The notes beneath the pieces are model-generated. The model was not told where the DNA came from, searched no databases, and was given only the letters and a program-made list of their open reading frames with translations. From Nematostella vectensis (Eukaryota > Cnidaria > Anthozoa > Actiniaria > Edwardsiidae), in contig NC_064048.1 of assembly GCF_932526225.1 (NCBI RefSeq), positions 12,285,665 through 12,345,664 of the forward strand: a DNA stretch of 60,000 nt. The letters are read 5' to 3'. Below are positions 31,869 to 45,011 of the stretch, in pieces (the first letter of the stretch is position 1; every line of letters starts with the position of its first letter). The position numbers and the translations under genes were made by a program.

Positions 31869-33698
31869 TTTGTTAAGTGAATTCTGCATATTTTTCGCAA
31901 AGATCAAACTAGAATCGCACGCCGAAAAATCAGAAAATATATCATGTCTGGGGTTCAACGGGATTTCTTGATTCTGGAGAACATTTATAACATTCCAGCC
32001 CCAAGAACTCTAATATTCGACAAAATACAGCAATTCTGCCGTTGTAAACTCACAGGCTTTCTTACAGGTTTTTTTTTTTGCGACCACCCTCTGTCAAGAG
32101 TGGTTGCTTTCCAATGTCCCGGATATGAAAACTGCCCTATACAACTATTATACCCACACTTAAGGGCTGAGCCCACCAACTTCCAGCCCCAAATATGCGG
32201 TATCTTGGGCGGGGTACCCCCCTCCTCTCCCTCCGTACACAATTTGTGTTATGATTATGCGTCATTGATTGATAAGATAATATGTATATATATCAGAAGT
32301 TGAAAACTTACCTCGTGCAAAAAAGAAAAAAAAGATGAGAGGGAAACGTGTGAAAGTGTAACAGTCAACTGACAGCTCACAAGAAGTGAACACTATTATT
32401 TGGTATCCAGGAATTGAGCGGGGATAGGGGCATAGGGGGATAGGGGCATTGGATTGTCGTCTGACTGGGTTTCTTTGAGTTTACAGCTGAGAGACGGCGC
32501 ACATTCAAGATTTTAGCGCGCACTGACGCATTTTGCGGGAATATATCTAACGTGCGCTTGTCGCCTTTGCAAAAGATCGTCATTGTTTTAACAAATATAG
32601 GAAGAGAACTATGAAAAGAAATCACTAGTTTCTAATTACTAGTTTCAAATGAAAATATCTCAGCATGCTGTTCCTCCAGATCAGCCGTTGAAAATGTTTG
32701 TTCTCACACTTGGTACTTTGCGAGTCTGTACTCCGTCGCGAGTCTTTTAAAATCTCAGCGTTTATAACATATTCCTGCTATCTTCTCAAGCACAAGAGCA
32801 AAATGCTCTAGGCTCACGTATTCCTCTTGACTATATGCTAATGTTAGATGTGAAGTACTAAAGCTGAGGATAATCCCGTAGAGAATTTCCTCACAAGAGC
32901 TTGTTATCAGAGATGTGTTTCTAATAAAGATACCAATCTGTCCTTAGTATTACAAGGAAGCCGTCTGGATTGTCCGGATAATTCGCTAAAGATTTAGGAG
33001 GGGACTTTTTTTTAGAGAGCTCCTCACCAAGTTCGAGTTTCAATTTCCGACATTTCCGAATTTGTTTGTTGGTATATTAGCATATTAGCGCAAATTTAGT
33101 GAAAGGTTCTGTTTCAGTTTTTTTGACAAAAAATACATCTTCAAACAGCCCCACTAACTAGAAAGAACTCGAACGGATTCTTGATATCCCTTGGACTTGG
33201 TTTTAACCCCCCTTTGTCCCCTAACTAGAGTAAACGAGGAATTCGGGTTAAACGTGTTCCGAGCTACCCGTTTTCTAGTCGTAAAAATGTCAAAGCATAA
33301 GACTGTACAACCTTCACCCCACCCCTCCCCCCAAAAAAGTATGTATAATTTCAAAATAAACAGAAAGTGAGTTCCTACTTTGTATCTGTATCGAAATATC
33401 GTTAAAGGAAAAAGTGTTAGCGATAAATTAGAAAAGAAACACGTTTCCGCCGATGACAAACGATTAAATGTCACTATAAAACTTGTGTCCTTTCTGGTAT
33501 GCTCTGTTATGTTCTTTAAGTATCAATAAGACGTTTACTAGAACCATGTAGAAAATAATAGAATCGGTACAACAACAAGTGGCTAACCTGCCATGACCTA
33601 GTCACTCCAGCAAAACTCGTGGTATCTTAAGATAAAATCCTTGGGATTGCCGTTTGACTTTCAGGTGATAATCGCCGTTATTGCGGCACTTCTTGTAT
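31869..33698. other. No confirmed gene; presumably upstream of the GPCR
   Basis: Only short ORFs. On the minus strand a consensus donor (GAG|GTAAGTTTT) ends a possible exon at 32312 with a phase compatible with the GPCR exon, but no in-frame Met was found, so it is only a candidate. Confidence 0.3.
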
Positions 33699-34023
33699 CA
33701 GGGTACCGTTACCCAGGATTTTTCTTTGGGAGGTGCGAAATCCGAAAAGTTGGGGGAGAGGGCGTGAGTTTTCTGATAAAGATCTGACCACCCCCGAAAG
33801 AACAATAAGGGGATGGATTTTTTTTATGTCATTGCAGTATCTCCACAATTTGTTTATTTTTGGATTTGGCTACAAAAAGGTTTGACTATCTAATTCGCTT
33901 ATGCTTTATAGTTTTGTCTAAGAATAGCACGTCTATTGCAAACCGAAAGTGGATTTTTGGCCGTTGTGTGGGGGGGGGGGGGGTTGCGAACGCACCCCCT
34001 GCACCCCCTGGGTACGGGCCTGA
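33699..34023. mobile_element. Degenerate CAGGGGCGTAGCC-type MITE
   Basis: The left end CAGGGTACCGTTACCCAGGA and right end CCCTGGGTACGGGCCTG are worn versions of the CAGGGGCGTAGCCAGG terminus seen intact at 57204. A G run and C-rich stretch lie inside. No target duplication is evident. Confidence 0.45.
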
Positions 34024-34639
34024 TCCACTATGTCGGAAACGTCCAACATTTGGAATATTACAAAGCGATCCAATCCCGCTGGGCTCGATTTATCTGATTC
34101 GTGATCCTCGTTCCGTATGCCGGACGAGTTCGAGGATATCGAGGAAGTTGATATACGTGTAGACCACTGGATTATAAGCGGGTTAAACTATGACATAGGG
34201 AAATATGTTGACGTCAAGATTGTAAAAGAGCCCCGTAATAAAGAAAGAAAGAGTAAAGAATACTTGACCTGGACACGTGAAAACAGACAACATCACCTTA
34301 TTATAATGATAGATTGTTTCACCACCTCCCCCTAGGGTTAGCCTATCAGGGGAGAAAGGGGTTGGTTCTTGGGGTTGTTCATGATTTGAGTTTGCTTTTG
34401 TTTTGTCATTTGTCCGCCGAAAATGCTTATCGTATCACATTTTTTTAGTTAAAGTTGTGGAATTTTCATATTTTTTTATTAAATTTGATAGATTTAAAAT
34501 AAATAACTAAAAAAGCAAAAGCTAAATCCTGCAAAATTAAGGTTAGTGTTTCACAATTTTAATGCAATCGTATGACTAGATGCTTCTGGTATTTCTTAGT
34601 AGCTCCATTAAGTTTTCAATCGAATAAATACAAAAAGCC
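34024..34639. other. Nothing recognised
   Basis: A short open frame (34117-34335) lacks a domain or splice context. The rest is AT-rich. Confidence 0.4.
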
Positions 34640-34760
34640 CAAATAGTCGTGTTCGTGAACCAGAAGAATTAATACAATACACCAAAAACTGGAATTCGAC
34701 TCTGCCAAATTTTCGTCTTTAATAAGACTTTTGCAGGGCAGTCTGCCCTGAGATATAATA
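34640..34760 (-). mobile_element. Retroelement fragment with degenerate hammerhead-like core, copy C
   Basis: The plus strand shows CAATACACCAAAAACTGG at 34674 and, inverted, GTCTT-ATTA-AAGAC-GAAAA. The CTGAAGA part reads CTGCAAA here, so the core is altered. The flank to the left (AAGCCCAAATAGTCGTGTTC) matches that of copies B and A, inverted. Confidence 0.6.
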
Positions 34761-35060
34761 GTCCTGCGCGCGCTCTCATTGGTTGATTAGCGGAGGGTTT
34801 GAGACAATTACGTGACTTTGGTGGCAAACTTTCGCGCACTATTAAAATAACAATAAAAACCGATTTTTTTAAGCGCATACGAATCAGCCAGAAAGGGCTA
34901 TTATCATCGGAAGATTTTTGCTGTTGCGGTTGTTTCTATTTGTGTGACGGGCGCAGCCATTTCTATGTTCAGTTTGCCGTAAATTTAACGTAAAAAATGT
35001 CACGTGAGTTTTTAGTGCAAGTCGAGCCAAGAGGGCGACACAGTCTCTTTCCACCTGTTT
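34761..35060. other. Possible diverged relative of the GGGGACTTGCGC MITE
   Basis: The 3' end GTCACGTGAGTTTTTAGTGC plus AAGTCGAGCC resembles the right TIR of 27386-27591. The left end is not recognisable. Confidence 0.3.
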
Positions 35061-35240
35061 GTGTGTCACGTGATCTAGGGTCCATCTGTCTGTGGTCTAT
35101 CCGTCTGTGTGTCACGTGATCTAGAGTCCATCTGTCTGTGTGTCACGTGATCTAGGGTCCATCTGTCTGCGTGTCAGGTGAATTAAGGGTTTATCCGTCT
35201 GTGTGTCACGTGATCTAGGGTCCGTCTGTCTGTGTGTCGT
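35061..35240 (+). repeat. Minisatellite, CACGTGATCTAGGGTCCATC unit
   Basis: About five variable units of TGTGTGTCACGTGATCTAGG plus GTCCATCTGTC, period about 31-36 bp with partial units. Most carry CACGTG. Confidence 0.8.
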
Positions 35241-38200
35241 ACGTGGTCTATGTATTATTCAATATTGCGGCTAGCAATATATTTTACACTTGCACAGATT
35301 ACCCTGCGATTGCGATTTTTAAAATTATTTTGGTAAAAAAATGCTAAGCTGCTTTCTGGCTTTTGTAATTGAAACTTACAGAATCAAAATCGGTGCGTTT
35401 GATTAGTCGTGTTTGGAAGCCATTCCACTAGTGGCCATTAAAAACGCTTCTCAGTATGTTGCCGGCGAGAGTTCATAGAATACCAAAGTACTGATATGTT
35501 CTATTTCGCTTTACAACAGTGTTTGTCGAGTATTTTCACGTTAAGGGTGTACTGACATTAGTATTGCTCAGTTACGACGTTGCTACGCTGGTGGCGTTGA
35601 GCGCGCGCATATACAGAACACGGAATTCGTTATTCACAAGCTTTCCTGAAGTAAAAGAAACAAAAAAAAATATGCGTTTCAAGTTCCCCAAAATTGATCT
35701 CAGCCTTTTCGGGTTATGGTATTTTCCATATTTTGTAAAAACGAAGATTCAGCGAAGATTAAGTCAAGCAAACGTTTTTGAAGCCAAAGTTTTCAATTTT
35801 CACTACCTGCGCGCGCTGCAAAAACCGGTTGCAAACGCTCGCGCACGCACTGAAAATCTTATTTTAAAGTAGCGCGCGCTGTATCAGAATTTTTAAATAC
35901 TTTTTCCAATTTCCAACATGACATGACGGATATCGTTCCTTTGAAGTGTATATACCACGAAACACTATTGGAATTTTTTTTAAACTTCATTTCAATTTCA
36001 TCATGTGAGATATTGTGTCTGAGCAGGCCGAATGTGCACGCGCGAGCTTTGATTCACTTCCGGTTATGCGTTTTCTAAAAAAAGCTTTTTTTCGCCAAAT
36101 TATTTCAAAACACAATATTTTTTTCTGTATTCCTTTTTGTTAAAATCTCCTTCATATAGCCAAGCATGGATTTAACGTTAACTTAACAGAAACCAAAATT
36201 ATATCAAATAATCTGGGTTTCAGGACCTTTGAAAAATCATACTAAAACAATTACTCAATCATTTCTAAAAACGCATGCTTGGCTTAATAAACCCATCCCT
36301 CAAGCTTCATAAAACGTATTCAATATTTGTTTTCGAGCAATTTTACTTGAAATATTTGCTTTTATCTGTATCTATGACACGGGGTAACGTCATCATAATA
36401 GTCAGCATACTTTTGTTGGTCAACTTGGCAAATATCAGACCCTCATGACTTTCTACAAGGCTTTTATGCTATATTCACTTTTCCTTAGCAAGTCAGTACA
36501 CCCTAAGGAATTCGTGTTTTCTAGGCGACCAGCTTGGCTGTTTGAATCAAGTTTTGGTGACATGGAACACGCATGCAGAACGGGTCTACGTGGAAGCCTT
36601 TTTGTCAGTTACTTACGACATTTTGTTATTCGTGAGATTATCAGTTTATTGTATTTAAAATAAGTTTTCACTTGGAGCTTTAATCCATACAACCAAATGG
36701 CTGTCGTTTTTTTTTTTTTTTTAATGGTCTCAAAGAACCTGAGACGAGCGCTCGGGAGACCTGTGATATTCTAAAATGTTAGGAACTAGGCTCCATTTCA
36801 AAGATGACTGCCATTGAAATCGTAGTCAACACGAATTACTTCAAGTTTACATGGGAATTCTTGACTTACAAAGTTCTACAGATTTAAAAAAAGCGAAAAA
36901 AAAGATGAAGCGGTCTCCCAAATATTGTATGTAATGCCAAATAAGGAAATGACCGAGCGAGCTAGAAAAACGACAGTTTTTAAAATAATATTAACTGATA
37001 TGTTTCGTAGTCCGCAGTACTTCCTGGGCATCAAATAAATCATTAGCACTTGTCAACGTACATCTCTTTCAGAGAGCAGGGTTTAGCCAATCATATGTTA
37101 CCCGTGAGCCACTTCGGGCTAAGACACAGGGATCCCGCAGTATAACCGCATTTGAGATAGATATTTATGGAACATAGAAGGCTCACTGCATTTACGAGTT
37201 AACAGGGTTGGTATGCAATTATTAGGAAAATTCAAACGCGCTTGCGTCGGCATTCTTTTTATTCAGCGGTAAACGGAATTCTAAAAAAATCTGGGAGGAG
37301 GAGACTGATTGAATTGGATTAGAAACTGGCAGTTCGTTTTGTTTTTAATACAATGGTGTTTTTTTAGTCACAGATTAGCAATGCGTTAAGTTTATTTACG
37401 TTTTCAAACTGATAATACTATTTTACACATTTTTTTTCTCTGGAATACAAAAATTTGATCGGTTTATCCTCTCAAACGCTGAGGTGTGATCATTTTTAAA
37501 CAGACAGACGGAAAGAGAAAGAATATCTCCACGACCTGTGTAATTTTTCAGAGGTATTAGAAAACTCAGACACGCTTTAAAACTGTTGCATTTTCTCAAA
37601 TAATTTTTAAGCCTAAAAGTTTTGTCCAGCGAACTGCTATGGCAAACTACTTGTTATCATAAGCTTTTTAAAGCTATTAAAATAGCGTCTTCTAGCTCTA
37701 TGTATTTGCTTCAAATATGTTCACATCAAAACGTCGTCTTTGTTTTCAGTAATGTATTAAATGGTAATTATGAGACATTTAATTCAGATAATAGATTCGA
37801 TTTATTTAGCATTCATTAGCTTTATACATACCGGCAATAAACACTCATTCTGCGTACGAATCAAACCCTAATATTTGGGTCGCAGATTATTGCATTACGG
37901 ACTTGTCACTTAACAACCTTCAGGGGTTAAACTCTTAGGTTTGCGTACAAAATATTTCCCCAAAAAAAAACATTACATCTCTGGGTCATTGCAAACTTCT
38001 AACACTCAGGATTTGTGTTAGTGATAAAACACCTTGTTTCGTAATAACACACACTTTACACATATTCTTGTTTGCTTTATGGATTTCAGATAAGCTGTAA
38101 ATATGTTTTTGGTAATTGACAGTGCAAGCTTTAACATTATTGCATTATAGACTAAACTTTATATGAATTTACCTTGCTCAACTGTTGAATTCATGGTCGG

Positions 38201-41200
38201 GGTGAAGACAATCAATCGGTGATCGGGCTAAGACACGGCGTAGTTGAAGACCGTCGATTCGTCTACCAGCTTTGTTATTAGCTTGCCCCCTTTTCTGTGC
38301 TATGCGGTCCTGCGGGCAAAAACGATACTATTATAGCCACTTCTAAAGCAAACCTCCGACACCATAACCCGGAGATTGTCATACTTCGGGATCGTCTTAA
38401 ATCCGATGCTTACTCTTTCGTAAAACACCTCTTTTTTGAGAATTTCAGTTCCTTGTGTTGCAGATGCGATTTCTTAGCTGTTTTATGAACCACGGTCAAC
38501 CGTGGAGGAATCTGAAATTTAATCTTCGCACTCAGTCAGGGTTCGTTGTGGAGACGACGGAGTATAGCTGAATTCTCAAGGGAGCACCTTTTTAAGCCCC
38601 TAGAATCTAAAAGAACATTGAATGTGTTCCTTGAAATTAATTGTGGTTTTGAGTGGGGATTCGGTATCTTAACCTTGTAAGTTCAGATGAAGAATAAATG
38701 ACGTCCAAATGAGACCATCTCTTGAAACGACTTAATGATGCTGAATCGTATAAACTTTCTGCGCCAATCTTTGAAAGGAACTTGCTTTAAACGACTGTAG
38801 AAAATGCCGTGATAATACTGAATTCCTTTGTTTGATTCAAAGCCAGATAAATTGACCAAGATGAGAAATACTTAAGTAAGAAATATGATTACTTAAAATC
38901 AGAAGTTTGCTTTTATAAGCCTTTTATTGCTTGACTTTTTTGATGTAAAGATTAAAAGCCCTTTAACTTAGATGTCATAAAATGTGAAACGCTGATAATG
39001 AAATGATAATCCGGAATTGGAATAAAGAGCCTTCCTCCCACGGGGCTGATTTTGCACGAAAAAGAGGTCATTTACTTTCCATGAGGAAAGTTAAAGAAGC
39101 CTATTAAACGAGTTTAAGCTAGTATAAACACCGCTATTAACACTATCAAGCAACCGCCGTGTTGGTCAGATATTCGGAGACATGATAACATTTAATGACT
39201 TTTATATTAAATCAGCTTTTCACTCTTTCGATGAAAATTGATCAGCCGCTGAAAATTTGCTTGATTTTCCCGAAAAAAAAATACCACAACACAAATCAGT
39301 ATATCTTGAATATTTGTAGCAAATTCCCTCGTCCTCTTTTGCATTTCTTTCTTCGTACTTTTTCCTTGTGTTGGTGTTAGGGTCTTAATTTATTTATTAT
39401 CCCTTGGTCGTTTTCTTTTCGTTATCATTCAAGCTAAGAACTAAGAGACTCGATATATCTCTTTTTCATTATCTGTGAAAATCTAGCTCGATTTCCTTAT
39501 GCTAGAGATATTTTTCTTTTTTTTTTTATTTGCGACGTATTTAAAATATTGCACTATGAATACAATACCGTGTTTGATGGGAAAAAAAGGCAAAAAAAGG
39601 AAGAAAGAAAGAAAAACAAAATGCAGAGCTACTCCAAAAAGAGACATTTGGTCTTGGTTTTAAGCTATTCCGAATTATTTTCTTCTCTTCTCTTTTCTTT
39701 TCTTTTCTTTTTTCTTTTTTTTTTTTTTTGCTAAACAAAATATCCACGAGAATTGTATTCAAGCAAAATGACGAGAATGAATTTCAAATAAAACGCTTTA
39801 TTTAGTATTCAGTCTTCTCTAAACGGGATATTGACATTTTTTTAAGAAATCACTAGTTGTATTGAAAATGATTTCGGATATTTTCCTTTCAGGGCAATAC
39901 ACAGCACTTCACAAAAAAGTCAGACAAACGCACAATAAATATTATTGCGACGTTTGACAACCTGCAACCCTTTGATTACGAAAACTAGTCCTAATACAGA
40001 CATACAGACGGACATTATCTATGTAGACTGCCTTACTGGCGATCCTGCCTTGTTCGTGTGTGGCGACACAGACGTCACCTTTCAACTGCAGTATTAAACC
40101 ATCGTAATACCCTGTAATATAGTGATTAGCTTTTACGACAACAAAAGGTTTTATTGTTTTTTTTTATAGAAGGTTGTTGGCTCAAAGTTATTTTATACAG
40201 GGCAATTATTCAGCTTTTGGGAGCAAAGTACCATTCGCAAACCCCTTATGTACGAGCGTGGAGATTTGCTGGCTGAAAAAAGGTCCTTGCATTTGATTTA
40301 TTTTAATTGACATATTGATTTGGTCACTTGTACATTTGTTTTAAAAATATCGAACTTCTGGTTATTTTACGTGTTTGATATTCAGATTGTTTTAAAAGAA
40401 ATGAGAAATAGGATGATTCAAATATGAAACGCGGACTAAAAAAAATACTATACAACAGAAAAAACAATAAAAAAACTTGTTTAAAGCAGCACTTACATCT
40501 GCAAAAATATAAACGTAGATCTACACCATGGTGGGATTCCCTCTCAACCTCTAAAGATTTTTTTTCTTTCTCGAATATTACTACTTATAAACGGCTTGTG
40601 TAATGTTTTGTAGAATTCGTATGAAAGCGTACAATTTATCAATTCTGTATCGATGAATGCGCGCAAGTAGAAATTTTAAAATGTTAAGCAGGACAAAAAT
40701 GTATTTTTCATTCGTTTATGAGCCGCTTTTTGGTATATTTTGCACCAAAACTTAAAGCTAAATAAAACTTGTTAGAGTCACCCTGAAGATCAGGCAAAAA
40801 CGTAATTATATTTTGATGTTAAATAGTGTTAAAAGACTTCCCTTTCGTAAGGAATGGCTTAATAATACAGCACTTAAGACTATTGCGCTTTCTAATTAAC
40901 CTAACTTAATTGAATAATCCGTAATCCCCCCCGTTAGAATAAACAATACATAAAAGAATACCTGGATAGTTGTCGACGTATGATTAAGAGCAAGATGATT
41001 TATGTTTTCCCAAAAATGCCAGAACTTGGAAAGAGCTGATGAAGAATCACGTATATCTAAAGGCGCGCTAATGGGTGGTTTTGGACTCGATATGTACATT
41101 GACTGCCCTAAAGTATTGGCTTTTTGATTTATTCGCCGGCAAAAAGTGCGATAAGAAGTAATGGATTTTCAAGGGGTAATCTCAGCTTAGTACTAAACTC

Positions 41201-41376
41201 CGCCAGAGATTAAAGGGCGAGCGTGTGTTGAGCTGAAAATGTGATGAACAGAAATTATGAGCTGAAATCATAGCAATCGATTGATGTTTTCTTTCAATCT
41301 GTTAAAGGGAGCCTGGGAATAGCGCGCGGGGAGCCTGTAATTTTAAAAAAAGTCAGGGACTGGGGGTAACTTTCAA
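35241..41376. other. Six-kb gene-poor stretch
   Basis: No coding region can be supported; all frames are short and domain-free. There are homopolymer runs (T near 36706 and 39513, T/C near 39680-39730) and ordinary AT-rich DNA. Untranslated or non-coding RNA exons cannot be excluded. Confidence 0.5.
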
Positions 41377-41382
41377 AATGGT

Positions 41383-41556
41383 AGGGCCCCCGAATGGTCC
41401 CCCGAAATTTCGATGTGCTCGCAGTTTTCGGCTAATGCTCGCATGCTCGCTCATTTTTTTCTGCCTAAAAATGCTCGGTCTCGCATAAAAAAACGGGGTG
41501 CTCGCAAATGCTCGTAAATGCTCGTAAATGCTCGCCAAAGACCATTCGGGGGCCCT
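41383..41556. mobile_element. MITE with 17-bp TIR AGGGCCCCCGAATGGTC
   Basis: 41383-41399 and its exact inverse at 41540-41556. AATGGT flanks both sides (41377-41382, 41557-41562). The interior repeats GCTCGTAAAT/GCTCGCAAAT several times. The flanking hexamer also occurs inside the TIR. Confidence 0.85.
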
Positions 41557-41653
41557 AATGGTGGCCTCTGTAAAAAAAAAACCCTGCAAGTTTCCGTTGA
41601 ATTTTCGACCATAATTAATTATAATTGTCGATTTGGGATTCCTGTAACAAGCC

Positions 41654-41883
41654 GCCGCCATCTTGGAAACGAAATCTCCCGTCCCCTCCCCTGATGCGCA
41701 ATTAGTAGTCTACAGCGATGCCTTTCCAGCTTCGATTTGGACGTTGTCTGTCTGTAACAAGATATGGTCTACCTTTGGCAGTCTGCGATACAAAAAAGCG
41801 GCCATGATTTTTCGCTGTGTTTACGATAATGTTGAAAGCTCCTTCTTTGATTTATACCGATGGCGAAATCAAATAATTATTTG
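41654..41883 (+). promoter_or_regulatory. YY1-type site and possible first exon
   Basis: GCCGCCATCTTG (41654-41665) matches the YY1 consensus often found at transcription starts. A stop-free stretch follows to a consensus donor GTAAGT at 41884. An in-frame ATG at about 41806 would give a short N-terminus (MIFRCVYDNVESS...). The following exon is not identified. Confidence 0.25.
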
Positions 41884-41948
41884 GTAAGTATGACGACTTA
41901 TGATACGATGTTTTACGGGGTTTGCTTATCATGGCTTTCGAAGTTTGT

Positions 41949-42080
41949 CATCCTCGGGGACCCAGGGCGTGCTAAGCGGAAACGAGCGCTGGGCGTAACG
42001 AGCGCGAGCCGGAAGCGGACCGCGGCTTCGTCTAGCGTTACGCTTGTTTACTTTCAGTACACCCTGGGTCCCCGTGGATG
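41949..42080. mobile_element. Mutator-like MITE, 25-bp TIRs and 9-bp target duplication
   Basis: The left end CATCCTCGGGGACCCAGGG and the inverted right end CATCCACGGGGACCCAGGG extend to about 25 bp with three mismatches. GAAGTTTGT flanks both sides (41940-41948, 42081-42089). At 132 bp it cannot code. TIR and 9-bp duplication suggest a MULE-type element. Confidence 0.85.
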
Positions 42081-42608
42081 GAAGTTTGTCATTTGATGAT
42101 AAAAGAGCTTAAAGAACCGACTAACTTGAAGCGGATAATCAAACTAGCTCCTCACCTCTGTGTTATTTGATGAGACTAGTGTTTATAGGGAAATGTAAAA
42201 TCACTCTGAATAATCTCATTTCTCTGCCCCGCTTCTCATATAAGACATAAAATTGATTTTTTAATATTCGATACCTGGTTTGCAGTATTTTATATTTTGA
42301 GTCTATTTTTCCACAGCAATGTCCAGCACATAACTACTATGATTGCAAAAGAAATTGCCCAATAAATAAACCAAAATTGAGTGGGCTCCAGTGAATACTG
42401 CAGTGTACTTACATGCAGGAGCTATTGTTAGGGAAAAGCAGGAGACCATAAATTCTGTATAGTACACTTTTTGTTAACACATGGGCAGTAATCATTTCAG
42501 TAGCTATTCTTTCATGGCCACCACTTAGACCCAAATAGAATAGCTTACTGGGTATGTACAGGCATGCAGCTTGGGGTGGGCACACGGGTTGTGCCCCTCC
42601 CACTCAAT

Positions 42609-42781
42609 GTGTAGTTCCAGAAAATATCCATACCCCCCCCCCCCCCCCCCCCCATGGAGGAGATTGAAAATTCCGCGGGGGGGGGGGGGGGGGGGGTTCA
42701 AACGCCCAGGAATTGCCAGAGGGGAGGGGGGTCATACCTCTGACCCCTCCCCCCCCCCCCCCCCCCCCATGGGAACTACAC
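42609..42781. mobile_element. MITE, GTGTAGTTCCAGA family, copy 2
   Basis: It starts GTGTAGTTCCAGA and ends GGGAACTACAC, flanked by AAT on both sides (42606-42608, 42782-42784). The interior has long C and G runs, including C runs near 42640 and 42755. Confidence 0.8.
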
Positions 42782-42784
42782 AAT

Positions 42785-44819
42785 CACCAAAAAGCAGTCT
42801 TTTTTTTAAATATACTTATTATTCATAATATCTATGACTGCACATCCCGTCCACAGCTAATCAGATTGTCTGTTATGGTTATCAGACTTCTTCTTTGCCT
42901 TTCTAGACATACAATGCCTTCAATAATTTCTTTTGTTTAATAAAACAAGACTACAAGCAATTTATTTTTTTTTCCTTTTCTATTATAAAACAAACAGAGA
43001 AACCATGAAAGAAAGGTTTAGTGATTAGCCAAGACAGTTGCCGCACAGAAGAGGTTTTGTGCCCCACACAAATCTAAAAGAACATATATTTAACCCTTGC
43101 AATTCTTCTCCATGAGAACTTCTAATATTAATGATATTCTAGTATTAATAATATTCTTAATGCCTTTACGTGCACAGTATAAGGCTGGTAAAAAAAATAT
43201 ATAAAAACTACATAATTTACTGTGAATGATATTAGAAGACTATTTCTAAATTTCGGTATTAAATCTCCTTGAAATTAAGTGCTTTTTCGTTAATTATAGT
43301 CGTAAAGATATTTTAAAGGACGGAACATCTATTGTAAAGAAAGAAGAATACTTTTTAAATCGAAGCAGTATTAAAGTTCAAACAATCAATGAAAATATAT
43401 TATCATGCATGGTATCTCTAACGCAAAAGAGCATTTGTTATTGTCTTGCCCTCTCACCTCTTTTCCTCCTAAATTATTTTTTTAATTATTAGTACTACTT
43501 TAAGCAATAAGAAGACAATGTGCAAAACAAGAATTAAAAGAGGTTTGTAGATCACTTATTTTAATTTCATAATGTATTTTTATTTATCATCTATATATTC
43601 TCGTATTTACGAGGTGAGCTTTACTAGTAATGAAAAGACAATGTGCACAAACACTGTAAAATAAAAGTGTATTGTTAACAACCGATTACATGTTTGTGAA
43701 TCACAAATAATAACTGCAGATCCCTCTGCCTTTTGACTTCTTTCCTTCTCAATTATTTACGAGCATTAAAGCACTAAGTGCAAGAAGGCAATGCGCAGAG
43801 ATCACAGTTAATAGTCTATCTATAAACTGTAAAAATTGAAATTGCCAACCCCTTCTGGCATTTCATTACATGTTTCCTTCTCAATTATTTACGAACGTGT
43901 CTAGCGAAACACCAGCAGTCTTTTTCCACATCTACGGGTAATGAAACAAAAGAGGTGATGGAATTCCGGCCCTTTTTGTTTGTGTTTTTGACCTGGGGCG
44001 AACGTTAGACAAAAATCACATCAGGGAAATCTACTTGCAAAGATCCGACACAACTTTATTGCATCGGCTTTTTCACATCACTTCGAGACAGAGAATAATG
44101 ATTTCATATTTAACTGACTATTCTAGCAGCCAACACAACACATCTCAGAACTTCGCCACAGAGGTAAAGAATACTTTAAAAACGGTATGTACCTTTTTTT
44201 TATTTATCATTTTATTTTTGTTTTTAGTATTTCATTGCGTAGCTCTGACAGTTTCACTCTTTTCTTTTTAGATTTTTGTGTATGTTTTATCATTACCTCT
44301 AGGCTCGCAAAATACTTTAAATTTTTGTCCTAATTAAAAAGAGCTATAAACTTCCCCACTTTTGCTGGAAGGGCAAAGGATTGAGATGTATATAACAAAA
44401 ACTTTATTTATTTGAAGTGTCTGTTGTTTTTCATTGTTTTTCATTGTTCGATTTCTATAGTTATGATGCTATTCCATTCATCATATCTCATATTTTACTC
44501 TTACAATGATAATAATAATGAGTAAGCGACCCGGCTTCATTTTGCCTTAAAATCACAAGCAGTTTGTTCTCTCAATCCTGCGTTGCAATTGAAAAAATCG
44601 AAAATAAGATAGATAGAAATAAAACTCGACGCATCTACTTCAAATTATTGCATAAAAAGCAGTGAATAGGCAGGACTTTGAATCGAAAATTTTAGCAGAA
44701 TGAATGGATCACCAAGTACAATCAGAAGCAAAGCTTGCGACGCCCATATCACATGATATGAGAAGTAATCCAGCTCTACCCAGTCTCCCCTCGAACTAAT
44801 AACACTATACAAAACTTTT
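42785..44819. other. Gene-poor AT-rich stretch
   Basis: No supported gene. A short frame at 44035-44271 has no domain. Confidence 0.5.
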
Positions 44820-44925
44820 ACATTCATTTATTCATTCAATCATCCATCCATCCATCCACCCATCCATTCATTCATTCATTCATTCATTCATTCATTCATT
44901 CATTTATTCATTCATTCATTCATTA
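44820..44925. repeat. (CATT)n microsatellite
   Basis: CATT/CATC tetranucleotide run with a short CATC-rich part. Confidence 0.95.
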
Positions 44926-45011
44926 GTACAATTGAGAATCATTCAAAGAAAAACGCAATCGTTCAAGCACTTGTTTCGTAAAGTTAGATTTTTAATAAAA
45001 TCTACCTGATT

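Noticed and set aside
33860-34335. Two overlapping ORFs of 100 and 72 codons
   Set aside because: The first crosses a degenerate MITE and a G run; neither has a domain or splice context.
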